NCBI GenBank assembly: GCA_003212695.1
Contig: QCPC01000002.1
Span: 1-64,000 of the forward strand
Origin: Prochlorococcus sp. AG-436-C13
Lineage (GTDB): Bacteria; Cyanobacteriota; Cyanobacteriia; PCC-6307; Cyanobiaceae
Reading direction: 5' to 3'
Length of the DNA stretch: 64,000 nt
Under the pieces are notes generated by a model. That model was given only the letters and a program-made list of their open reading frames with translations. It was not told where the DNA came from and did not search any database. Positions 19,474-27,683 of this stretch are shown here, piece after piece. How positions within the stretch are numbered: the stretch's first letter is position 1; every line of letters starts with the position of its first letter. A program made the translations under genes and the position numbers.

Positions 19474-21179
19474 TCGCAATTCTCCTTTAACCATTCAGTA
19501 GCACTTTCATCGCCTAACTCTGCTGCTTTCTGCCAGTCTTTACAAGCACCTTTCAAGTCTTTTAGGTTTTCTTCTTTGATAGTACCTAAGAGTTTATAAG
19601 AGAGAATAGTAAATTTTCCACCGACATCAAATTCTATTGATTTCGTAAAATCATTAACTGCACTTTTATAGTTTTTTAATTTATAATTCATAGTACCTCT
19701 AGTGAAAAATGAATATGCACTATTAGCATTAATATCTAATGCTTTATCTAAATCCTTTAACGCACCTTTGAGGTCATTTGATTTTGACTTTGCTAATGCC
19801 CTTCGCTGATATCCTTCTTCATTATTTGGATTAATCTTTATAAAATTGTTGAAGTCTTTAATTGCTTGAGGGTAACTTTCAATTTCGAACCATGCAATAC
19901 CTCTACCTAAGTAAGCATTGGAATATTTGGGATTAATACTTAGTACTTTGTGAAAATCTCTTATTGCACCTTTGTAATCCTTTGATTGACCCTTGATTAC
20001 TCCTCGATTGTAATATGCAAGATATTTTTTAGGATCAATTCCTATTGCAAAAGTCCAGTCATCTATTGCTTTTTGAGAGTCACCTAAATTTTGACTGACT
20101 ATTCCCCGGTTGATATATGATTCAGCACGATTTGGGTTTATAGTTATTGCTTTATCTAGATCATTATTTGCTTCTATATACTTACCTAAGTTGATTCTTG
20201 TGACGCTTCGGTTTATATATACTGCCTCATAATTTGGATTGATTCCTAAAGCATTGTTGTAATCAGAAAGTGCACCTTGATAATCTTTCAATTCATTCTT
20301 TATAACCCCACGATCGTTATACGCTTCTACATACTTTGGGTTGATTTCTATTGCCTTGCCGTAATCAGATATTGCACTGGAATAATCCTTTAAATGTCTC
20401 TTGGCGATCCCACGGTTGTTATACGCCTCTGCAAACTTTGGATTAATCTCTATTGCTTTGTTGTAATCAACAACCGCTCCTGAATAATCCTTTAAGGGAA
20501 TCTTTGCATTCCCACGGTTGTGATACGCCTCTGCATACTTTGGGTTGATTTCTATTGCCTTGCCGTAATCAGATATTGCTCCGGAATAATCTTTTAATTC
20601 ATTCTTTATAAACCCACGATCGTTATACGCTTCTACATACTTTGGGTTGATTTCTATTGCCTTGCCGTAATCAGATATTGCACTGGAATAATCCTTTAAA
20701 TGTCTCTTGGCGATCCCACGGTTGTTATACGCCTCTGCAAACTTTGGATTAATCTCTATTGCTTTGTTGTAATCAACAACCGCTCCTGAATAATCCTTTA
20801 AGGCAATCTTTGCATTTCCACGGTTGTTATACGCCTCTGCAAACTTTGGATTAATCTCTATTGCTTTGTTGGAATCAGATATTGCTCCGGAATAATCTTT
20901 TAAAGCATACTTAGCAATTCCACGGTTGATATACGCCTCTGCAAACTTTGGATTAATCTCTATTGCCTTGTTGTAATCAACAATTGCACCGGAGTAATCC
21001 CCAGATTTGTGCGTGCTAATTCCACGATCAACGTAAAACTCAGAACTTTCTGCATATGCCTTGGTTGCAGAAAGCATTACAGCAGCACTAGTCAAAACAG
21101 CACTAGTCCCAATAACTAAAGGTTGCCCTAGAGGTACTAATGAAAGTGCAGCAGCAATAGCAGTATTTCTTAGTCTCAT
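19470..21179 (-). CDS. Secreted/anchored TPR-repeat protein with many tandem TPR units
   Basis: N-terminal hydrophobic leader, then tandem 34-aa units (KAIEINPKFAEAYNNRGIAKRHLKDYSSAISDYG). Confidence 0.92.
   Translation of the reverse strand: MRLRNTAIAAALSLVPLGQPLVIGTSAVLTSAAVMLSATKAYAESSEFYVDRGISTHKSGDYSGAIVDYNKAIEINPKFAEAYINRGIAKYALKDYSGAISDSNKAIEINPKFAEAYNNRGNAKIALKDYSGAVVDYNKAIEINPKFAEAYNNRGIAKRHLKDYSSAISDYGKAIEINPKYVEAYNDRGFIKNELKDYSGAISDYGKAIEINPKYAEAYHNRGNAKIPLKDYSGAVVDYNKAIEINPKFAEAYNNRGIAKRHLKDYSSAISDYGKAIEINPKYVEAYNDRGVIKNELKDYQGALSDYNNALGINPNYEAVYINRSVTRINLGKYIEANNDLDKAITINPNRAESYINRGIVSQNLGDSQKAIDDWTFAIGIDPKKYLAYYNRGVIKGQSKDYKGAIRDFHKVLSINPKYSNAYLGRGIAWFEIESYPQAIKDFNNFIKINPNNEEGYQRRALAKSKSNDLKGALKDLDKALDINANSAYSFFTRGTMNYKLKNYKSAVNDFTKSIEFDVGGKFTILSYKLLGTIKEENLKDLKGACKDWQKAAELGDESATEWLKENCE
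20283..20850. repeat. 306-bp near-identical direct repeat (three 102-bp TPR units) inside the TPR gene
   Basis: Block with cccacgatcgttatacgcttctacatactttgggttgatttctattgccttgccgtaatcagatattgcactggaataatcctttaaatgtctcttggcgatcccacgg occurs twice, offset 306 bp (e.g. ttgatttcta at 20341 and 20647). Outer limits approximate. Confidence 0.85.
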
Positions 21180-21265
21180 TCAACATACTTGTTATCTAGA
21201 TATCCTAGGTAGGAGAGTCGCTCTAGTCAGAAAGCAGTAGATTTTGGTTATGGGTTAAAGCACAA

Positions 21266-21436
21266 ATGATATTTAAATCAGATGACGGCAAATCCTTTAA
21301 TCAAGAGCAGGCAATAGATCTGTTGGTTTCTTTAGTCGCCACTGATGCCAATTCAGAAAAGAAGTGGAGAGGTTTCTATAACTCCTTATCAAGTACTGAA
21401 CTACAAGGAGAGTGGGACTATTACTGGAAGACCTAG
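21266..21436 (+). CDS. Small ORF, 56 aa, unknown (not in supplied ORF track)
   Basis: MIFKSDDGKSFNQEQAIDLLVSLVATDANSEKKWRGFYNSLSSTELQGEWDYYWKT*. Confidence 0.45.
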   Translation: MIFKSDDGKSFNQEQAIDLLVSLVATDANSEKKWRGFYNSLSSTELQGEWDYYWKT

Positions 21437-21558
21437 GCGTACAAAAAAGCAAAATATTTTATACCTATGCAGATGGACCGATATAACTGCTGTCTTAGGG
21501 TACAGAAATATGGTATAAAAATGTATTATTATACGGTCATGGATTTTGGGGCGAACTA

Positions 21559-22140
21559 ATGGCGTTATATGGATATTGGCGGTGCTCAACCAATCTTCAG
21601 GATCAAGAGCGTCAGGTGATTGCTCTTAAAGAAGAGGGTGTTCCTGAGAAAAATATTTTTGGAGACAAGATCACAGGAACAAGTAATTACGGAGATAGAG
21701 AAGAACTTGCTAAATGCTTAGATCTACTTGAACCGAACGATCTATTGATTCTGGAGGACATGACCCGTCTTGGGAGAACAATGGTCACGATGTTGGTTGA
21801 GGTAAATAACTTGATTGAGAGAGGCGTGTATATAAAAACTCTTGATGGTCGTCTTGATACCTCACTTATGAATGATGAGATTGTGAGATTGATTGTTGGA
21901 GTGATGGGATATGCCGCAGAGTGCGAACTAAGAAATATCAAACACAGAACTTCAGAAGGAAGAGCAGTAGCAAAAAGTAGAGGAGTGAAGTTTGGAAGAA
22001 AGCGTCAGTACGACAAATTCCAGATTGCAGCAATTATGGATAAGCGAAAACAAGGACTTGGATATGGTTCTATTGCCAAGTCATTGGGCATGAAGAAATC
22101 TACAGTACAAATGATTGTTCAAAGGGAGGTAGCAGCATGA
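21559..22140 (+). CDS. Serine recombinase, resolvase/invertase family
   Basis: YGYWRCSTNLQDQERQVIALKEEGV, LEDMTRLGRTMVTMLVEVNNLIERGVYIKTLDG, C-terminal HTH (GYGSIAKSLGMKKSTVQMIV). Confidence 0.92.
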   Translation: MALYGYWRCSTNLQDQERQVIALKEEGVPEKNIFGDKITGTSNYGDREELAKCLDLLEPNDLLILEDMTRLGRTMVTMLVEVNNLIERGVYIKTLDGRLDTSLMNDEIVRLIVGVMGYAAECELRNIKHRTSEGRAVAKSRGVKFGRKRQYDKFQIAAIMDKRKQGLGYGSIAKSLGMKKSTVQMIVQREVAA

Positions 22141-22340
22141 CTAAAAAAAATAATTATGCAGGTGGATTAAACAATTACATCGTCTTAAAGGAAGAGAAGG
22201 AAGTTGTTTTTTATTTGCATAATCCCTATCCAGATTGCTTAGAAATTCCAGCAATAATGAAGCAAAGGTTTCCTGATGATTACAAGAGCATAGTTACAAG
22301 CGACTTAGATGAGTTCAAGAAGTATGGGGAGAAAGCGTGA
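22137..22340 (+). CDS. Small protein, unknown; paralog of 22668-22904
   Basis: ATGA overlap with recombinase; EVVFYLHNPYPDCLEIPAIMKQRFPDDYKSIV. Confidence 0.7.
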   Translation: MTKKNNYAGGLNNYIVLKEEKEVVFYLHNPYPDCLEIPAIMKQRFPDDYKSIVTSDLDEFKKYGEKA

Positions 22341-22531
22341 TGAGTAAGAAAGAACTAATTCAGGTAATGGATTCTTGTGTGGTAAATGCTTGCGAACAAA
22401 TGAAAACTCTTAATCCTGAAGACAGATTCCACCTGCTTTTAGAGATGGGTGAGTGGATGTACAACAACCTTTCAGAAGAGATTGAGGATGTATTGCTGGT
22501 TCCTAATTTTGAGAAGGAAGTAGAGAAATGA
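22337..22531 (+). CDS. Small protein, unknown
   Basis: MSKKELIQVMDSCVVNACEQMKTLNPEDRFHLLLEMGEWMYNNL; overlaps previous stop (GTGATG). Confidence 0.65.
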   Translation: MMSKKELIQVMDSCVVNACEQMKTLNPEDRFHLLLEMGEWMYNNLSEEIEDVLLVPNFEKEVEK

Positions 22532-22671
22532 AATCAATCCTTTCCATAATTATCGTTTTACTCTTATGGCATTCACCTGATGCAAGGAATGTGTCGGCAA
22601 AGGTCTTAAGGGTAATGGCAGATTTTCTATCCCCTATTGAGCAACCAATAAATCAAAGGAACAGACGATGA
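22528..22671 (+). CDS. Small membrane/secreted peptide, 47 aa (not in supplied ORF track)
   Basis: MKSILSIIIVLLLWHSPDARNVSAKVLRVMADFLSPIEQPINQRNRR*; ATGA overlaps at both ends. Confidence 0.6.
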   Translation: MKSILSIIIVLLLWHSPDARNVSAKVLRVMADFLSPIEQPINQRNRR

Positions 22672-22904
22672 CTAATCGAAGCAACTATTCACGCTTAAGA
22701 AACGGCAAGTTAGAGGGTGGAGGATTGCCACCGCACTATGTAGATGAGAAGAAGAAGCAAGTTGTATTTCATTTGCCTGGAGGATATCCAACAACTTTGG
22801 GAATACCTACTTGGATGGAACGCTTTCCAGATAATTACAAGGGCGTAGCGGTGAGATGTGAAGAGACCTTTTATAAGTGGAGGGCAAAAGTCAATGAAGA
22901 TTGA
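22668..22904 (+). CDS. Small protein, unknown; paralog of 22137-22340
   Basis: GGGLPPHYVDEKKKQVVFHLPGGYPTTLGIPTWMERFPDNYKGVAV. Confidence 0.7.
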   Translation: MTNRSNYSRLRNGKLEGGGLPPHYVDEKKKQVVFHLPGGYPTTLGIPTWMERFPDNYKGVAVRCEETFYKWRAKVNED

Positions 22905-23034
22905 AATCACATTTTTTGTTAGCGGCAAATCGTTTAAGGAGACCTATGTTGTAAGCAATCTCCAAGACGCAAAAAGGACTGCAGAGTCAAGAAACCCCAC
23001 TGCCAAGATTGTTGCTATGAACCCCTTCTTCTAA
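22894..23034 (+). CDS. Small protein, 46 aa (not in supplied ORF track)
   Basis: MKIEITFFVSGKSFKETYVVSNLQDAKRTAESRNPTAKIVAMNPFF*; overlaps previous ORF by 11 nt. Confidence 0.6.
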   Translation: MKIEITFFVSGKSFKETYVVSNLQDAKRTAESRNPTAKIVAMNPFF

Positions 23035-23036
23035 CT

Positions 23037-23129
23037 ATGAATTTCTTTGCTTGGCACTTGGTAGTAGATGCAGTATTGATTACTGGTGTTGTGGGATTCC
23101 TTGTGTACAAGAGCAAAAGTAAGAAGTAA
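23037..23129 (+). CDS. Single-TM micropeptide, 30 aa (not in supplied ORF track)
   Basis: MNFFAWHLVVDAVLITGVVGFLVYKSKSKK*; TAATG junction with next ORF. Confidence 0.5.
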   Translation: MNFFAWHLVVDAVLITGVVGFLVYKSKSKK

Positions 23130-23461
23130 TGCCAGTTTTGATAATTGGTTGGAGCGTGTATGACAAACTCCCAGAGGAAGAGCAAAAGGAGTTTGCATTA
23201 GTAGAGCGATATAGAACTGATTATTTTTATGAGTGCTATGAGTATGAAAATGCGAAGGGGAATAAAAATTATGAGTGGAGTGATCGATGCTTTAAAAGTC
23301 AGGAAGAATTATTGGACTTCTTTGGTTATGAAATGATCGAAGACTTAAATGCAGATGCCGTGTATGCAAGAAGGGTAGAGACTTTTACTGATGAGGAAGA
23401 AAAGAAGTGGATGCAATTAAGCGATGCTGGAAATCAAATCAAATTAATGGGGACAAACTAA
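23129..23461 (+). CDS. Small acidic protein, unknown, 110 aa
   Basis: MPVLIIGWSVYDKLPEEEQKEFALVERYRTDYFYECYEYENAKG. Confidence 0.65.
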   Translation: MPVLIIGWSVYDKLPEEEQKEFALVERYRTDYFYECYEYENAKGNKNYEWSDRCFKSQEELLDFFGYEMIEDLNADAVYARRVETFTDEEEKKWMQLSDAGNQIKLMGTN

Positions 23462-23611
23462 ATGCTTGCCACCATCAGACAAGTTCACGACTCCACAATT
23501 GATCGCTACAGGAAGTTGGGTCTGAATAACTCCACGATTGCTTGGTTACTATTTGCAGAAGGAATATTTGTTGTTCTGGTAGTCAAAACAATCGTGAGGT
23601 TTATTCGTTAG
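23462..23611 (+). CDS. Small single-TM protein, 49 aa (not in supplied ORF track)
   Basis: MLATIRQVHDSTIDRYRKLGLNNSTIAWLLFAEGIFVVLVVKTIVRFIR*; start directly abuts previous stop. Confidence 0.55.
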   Translation: MLATIRQVHDSTIDRYRKLGLNNSTIAWLLFAEGIFVVLVVKTIVRFIR

Positions 23612-23612
23612 T

Positions 23613-23735
23613 TTGCTCCTTCTTGTATTAGTAAGTTCTATATCCCTTTTTACATACCCAATAGTCTGGATAATCCCAACCCTCAAGATTGTCTTTTGTT
23701 ATTTCCCAGAGGGATTAGATAAGTTACCTGACTAA
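23613..23735 (+). CDS. Possible hydrophobic micropeptide, 40 aa, TTG start
   Basis: TTG-initiated LLLLVLVSSISLFTYPIVWIIPTLKIVFCYFPEGLDKLPD*; starts 1 nt after previous stop. Confidence 0.35.
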   Translation: MLLLVLVSSISLFTYPIVWIIPTLKIVFCYFPEGLDKLPD

Positions 23736-23960
23736 CTGCAAGAAAAAGTAAGAGCAAAGTTGCAGAGGTGAATGCGTTGGTTCCATTGACCTCCAGAGGT
23801 GACAAATCGAGATCGAGATGTCAGTCTCATTTTCCAGGAAAAATACTGCTCTAAATAAAAAAAATCTGTCAGATGATTGCTGCTTTATATGGTAGAAACT
23901 TTGATAAATCCTGACTGACAATTATTATCGATATATACCGACTCCAATTCCGTCCACCAA

Positions 23961-23990
23961 TTGGACAAATGTTGGACAGAGAGTTGGACA
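23961..23990. repeat. Three direct TTGGACA iterons (11- and 12-bp spacing)
   Basis: TTGGACA at 23961-23967, 23972-23978, 23984-23990; preceded by GTCCA at 23952 forming a dyad. Confidence 0.75.
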
Positions 23991-24021
23991 CACCCCTAAA
24001 AAACAAGGACAGCACAATATT

Positions 24022-25413
24022 ATGGCGACTCACGACATTTTTATGCCAGCTCTTAGTTCTACTATGACTGAGGGGAAAATTGTGGAATGGTTAAAGAAGC
24101 CAGGAGATAAAGTCGAACGAGGAGAGTCAGTACTTGTTGTTGAATCTGACAAGGCTGATATGGATGTTGAATCTTTCCAAGAGGGCTTTCTTGCTGCGAT
24201 TTTAATGCCTGCAGGAAGCACCGTCCCAGTTGGTGAAACTATTGGATTGGTTGTTGAAACTGAAGCTGAAATTGCTTCAGTTCAAGCAGATAATCCACCA
24301 AAAAATAATTTATCTTCTTCAAAAGAAGAGAAATCAGGCAAAACCAATGCTTCTTCTTCAGAGGATTCAGCAACTAAGTCTGTAATGAAAACTAAAACTT
24401 CTGTTCAAGAGAGAGCTGCTTCGCCAGAAACTCAGAAAGTTAATACACCTTTGCCAACTGTTGTTAATCAAGGTCGAATTGTTGCTACTCCTAGAGCAAA
24501 AAAACTTGCCTCACAATACGGTGTTGACTTGGCTACTGTTGCTGGGTCTGGGCCTCATGGAAGGATTCAAGCTGAGGATGTTCAAGTTGCTCAAGGACAA
24601 CCAATTTCAGTCCCTTGGATAGCCGAAAGTGATGCACCTGTATCTATCCCAAATCCATCAACTTCTCTTGAAAACCAAGTGTTTGTTTCAGAGAAATCAA
24701 AAGCCATTGAAGTGCCTAAGGGGAAAAGTTTTGGAGCACCAGGTGAAATTATTCCATTTAATACACTCCAACAAGCAGTTAATCGGAACATGGAATCAAG
24801 CTTGTCTGTTCCTTGTTTCAGAGTGGGTTATTCAATATTGACTGAAAAGCTTGATTCTTTTTATAAACAAGTCAAGCCTAATGGCGTTACTATGACTGCT
24901 TTATTGGCAAAGGCAGTAGGTAAAACTCTTGCTCGACATCCTCAGCTTAATGCTGCTTGTAGCAGTGATGGCATGGCATATCCAAATCAGGTTAATGTTG
25001 CTGTTGCTGTTGCTATGGAAGAAGGAGGTTTAATCACACCTGTTCTTCAAAATGCCGATGTTACAGATTTATTTGAGTTGTCACGTCAATGGGCTGACTT
25101 AGTAAAGCGTTCTAGATCTAAACAATTACAGCCTAATGAGTATAACAGCGGAACTTTTACACTTTCTAATTTAGGTATGTTTGGTGTAGATCGTTTTGAT
25201 GCGATTCTTCCTCCTGGTACAGGAGCAATCTTGGCAGTTGCTGCATCATTACCAAAAGTTGTAGCAGCTAAAGATGGATCTATTTCAGTAAAGCGTCAAA
25301 TGCAGGTGAACCTTACTGCTGACCATAGAGTTGTATATGGTGCCGATGGAGCTGCTTTTTTAAAAGATCTTGCAAATTTGATAGAAAACAGTCCTGAAAG
25401 TCTTTCTAATTGA
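24022..25413 (+). CDS. pdhC: Pyruvate dehydrogenase E2 (dihydrolipoamide acetyltransferase)
   Basis: Lipoyl domain VVESDKADMDVESFQEG, E3-binding ATPRAKKLASQYGVDLATVAGSGPHGRI, catalytic NLTADHRVVYGADGAAFL. Confidence 0.95.
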   Translation: MATHDIFMPALSSTMTEGKIVEWLKKPGDKVERGESVLVVESDKADMDVESFQEGFLAAILMPAGSTVPVGETIGLVVETEAEIASVQADNPPKNNLSSSKEEKSGKTNASSSEDSATKSVMKTKTSVQERAASPETQKVNTPLPTVVNQGRIVATPRAKKLASQYGVDLATVAGSGPHGRIQAEDVQVAQGQPISVPWIAESDAPVSIPNPSTSLENQVFVSEKSKAIEVPKGKSFGAPGEIIPFNTLQQAVNRNMESSLSVPCFRVGYSILTEKLDSFYKQVKPNGVTMTALLAKAVGKTLARHPQLNAACSSDGMAYPNQVNVAVAVAMEEGGLITPVLQNADVTDLFELSRQWADLVKRSRSKQLQPNEYNSGTFTLSNLGMFGVDRFDAILPPGTGAILAVAASLPKVVAAKDGSISVKRQMQVNLTADHRVVYGADGAAFLKDLANLIENSPESLSN

Positions 25414-25435
25414 TTTGATTAGAAATCTTTTGATG

Positions 25436-25475
25436 TTTAATCAAGAGGAATTTTTAATCAAGAGGAATTTTTAAT
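25436..25475. repeat. 17-bp tandem repeat (about 2.3 copies)
   Basis: TTTAATCAAGAGGAATT repeated at 25436-25452 and 25453-25469, partial third copy. Confidence 0.85.
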
Positions 25476-25487
25476 TACTTTTTAAAA

Positions 25488-26603
25488 TTGTTAGTTGACC
25501 CAAGAGATTCACTACTAAGTTCTTATGACTATGAACTTTCTGCTGACCTCATAGCTCAAGAGCCTGCAGAGCCTAGACATAAGGCTCGCATGATGATGTT
25601 GTCTAAGGGGAAAAGAACTGGTGTAATAAATTCTTCTCATTTAAGGGTCTGGGATTTATTAAAAGAATTACGATCGGGAGACTTGCTGGTAATGAATAAT
25701 ACACGTGTTTTAAAAGCAAGGTTAAAAGTTCGATTGCAAAGTGGTTCTTTAGCTGAACTCTTTTTACTTGAACCACTTGGAGGAGGTGACTGGTTATGTC
25801 TTGCTAAACCTGCAAAAAGGATGCGTCCTGGTGATTATTTGTCTCTTGCATCTTCTGAACAGGATCATATTTCCTTGAAGATTATAGGTAAAGATAATTC
25901 AACAGGAGGAAGAATTGTTCATTTCCCTCCTTGTTTTAGCGATAGAGAAAAAATTGAAAGTTTTCTTTGTCAATATGGTGAGACTCCTCTCCCTCCTTAT
26001 ATTCACTCCAATGATTTAAGAGATGAGGATCGTTATCAAACTAGATATGCTACATGCCCTGGAGCTGTAGCTGCCCCAACTGCTGGGCTTCATCTTAGCG
26101 ATGAACTTTTGGCTAGATTATCTTCTCATGGAGTTGATAAAGCATTCGTGACTTTGCATGTAGGGATAGGCACTTTTAGACCATTAGAAGAGGAGAACCT
26201 AAAGGATCTTCGCTTACATAGAGAATGGGTTGAAGTAAAGCAAGAAGTTGTTTCTGCAATTGATGCTTGTCGTACAAGAGGAGGCAGAGTAATAGCTGTA
26301 GGAACTACAACTGTAAGATCATTAGAAGCTTCTTTCCTGGCGGGTAATGGATGTTTGAAATCTTATAAAGGTGAAGTGGATCTAGTTATAAAACCAGGAT
26401 ATAAATTCGGAGTCATCGATGGACTGTTAACAAATTTCCACCTACCTAAAAGTTCCCTTCTTTTACTTGTTAGTGCATTAATTGGAAGAGGTAAATTACT
26501 TCACTTTTATAGAGAAGCTTTGGCTGAAAAATATAGATTTTTTTCTTATGGGGATGCAATGTTCATTACCCCTGAGGCGATTTTGCCAGATTCTCGAATT
26601 TGA
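25488..26603 (+). CDS. queA: S-adenosylmethionine:tRNA ribosyltransferase-isomerase
   Basis: [51 protein letters not shown] start. Confidence 0.95.
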   Translation: MLVDPRDSLLSSYDYELSADLIAQEPAEPRHKARMMMLSKGKRTGVINSSHLRVWDLLKELRSGDLLVMNNTRVLKARLKVRLQSGSLAELFLLEPLGGGDWLCLAKPAKRMRPGDYLSLASSEQDHISLKIIGKDNSTGGRIVHFPPCFSDREKIESFLCQYGETPLPPYIHSNDLRDEDRYQTRYATCPGAVAAPTAGLHLSDELLARLSSHGVDKAFVTLHVGIGTFRPLEEENLKDLRLHREWVEVKQEVVSAIDACRTRGGRVIAVGTTTVRSLEASFLAGNGCLKSYKGEVDLVIKPGYKFGVIDGLLTNFHLPKSSLLLLVSALIGRGKLLHFYREALAEKYRFFSYGDAMFITPEAILPDSRI

Positions 26604-26616
26604 CTTTACTAAAGTT

Positions 26617-27594
26617 TTATGGCTGTTCGATAATCCCTGTAGGCACATCACTGAACATTACTGAAGAAAGGTAGCGCTCGGCAAGATCTGGCAAAACAAC
26701 AACAATTGTTTTGCCAGCAAATTCCTCTTTTTCCGCTAGGCGGATTGCAGCTGTAGCAGCTGCCCCACAAGAGATACCTACCAATAACCCTTCTTCTTCT
26801 GCTAGGCGAAGAGCCATAGCTATCGAGTCTTCATTCGTTACTTGCTCTACCTGATCAACTAAGGAAAGGTCTAGATTTTTGGGGATAAAACCTGCACCAA
26901 TTCCTTGAATTTTATGTGGTCCAGGTTTAACTTCTTCTCCATTAATGGTTTGAGAGATGACAGGACTATGTGAAGGTTCTACAGCAACTGACAAAACGTT
27001 GTGTCCTTTCTCTTTCTTTAAAAATCTAGATACTCCTGTAATAGTTCCTCCTGTACCGACTCCTGCTACTAATACATCAATTTTCCCTTCAGTATCATTC
27101 CATATCTCTGGACCTGTTGTTTTAAAGTGAATTTCAGGATTTGCAGGATTATCAAATTGTCCTGGCATAAAGTATTTGCTTGGATCACTATCTGAAATTT
27201 CTTTAGCTTTTGCAATAGCACCAGGCATTCCTTTGGCTGCTTCAGTAAGAATTAGCTTTGCTCCAAGGACAGCCATAACTCGACGCCTTTCCAAGGACAT
27301 TGATTCAGGCATGGTCAGCATTAGTTTGTAACCTTTTGCAGCAGCTGTAAAAGCAAGCGCAATACCTGTATTTCCTGAGGTCGGCTCAATAATGGTTTTT
27401 TCTTTATTAAGGAGCCCTTTTTTTTCGGCATCCCAAATCATGTTTGCTCCAATCCTGCATTTAACGCTATAAGCAGGATTGCGACCTTCAATTTTTGCTA
27501 AGACAGTTGCTTTGCAGGTCTTTGTAACTGAATGGAGCTTGACCAGTGGAGTGTTGCCAATAGCAAGACTATTGTCAGCATATATTGGAGACAT
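26617..27594 (-). CDS. cysK: Cysteine synthase A
   Basis: [45 protein letters not shown]. Confidence 0.95.
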   Translation of the reverse strand: MSPIYADNSLAIGNTPLVKLHSVTKTCKATVLAKIEGRNPAYSVKCRIGANMIWDAEKKGLLNKEKTIIEPTSGNTGIALAFTAAAKGYKLMLTMPESMSLERRRVMAVLGAKLILTEAAKGMPGAIAKAKEISDSDPSKYFMPGQFDNPANPEIHFKTTGPEIWNDTEGKIDVLVAGVGTGGTITGVSRFLKKEKGHNVLSVAVEPSHSPVISQTINGEEVKPGPHKIQGIGAGFIPKNLDLSLVDQVEQVTNEDSIAMALRLAEEEGLLVGISCGAAATAAIRLAEKEEFAGKTIVVVLPDLAERYLSSVMFSDVPTGIIEQP

Positions 27595-27683
27595 TTTAAA
27601 TTTTCAACCATTTAATATTTAGCTAATGTTATTGTCTTTTGCACAATTCTGTTGTTGATCTAAAAATTTTTGAGGTTTTTTCT

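Noticed and set aside
20283-20850. Possible CRISPR or non-coding tandem array
   Set aside because: Repeats are 102/306 bp, in frame and encode TPR units; no short identical repeats with unique spacers. No CRISPR array seen in the window.
21515-21540. Dyad GTATAA-N10-TTATAC before the recombinase as crossover site
   Set aside because: Only 6-bp arms in AT-rich promoter-like sequence and no second copy found; more likely promoter/operator than a recombination site.
21401-21589. Minus-strand 62-aa ORF upstream of the recombinase
   Set aside because: Overlaps the recombinase 5' end and promoter; no family resemblance.
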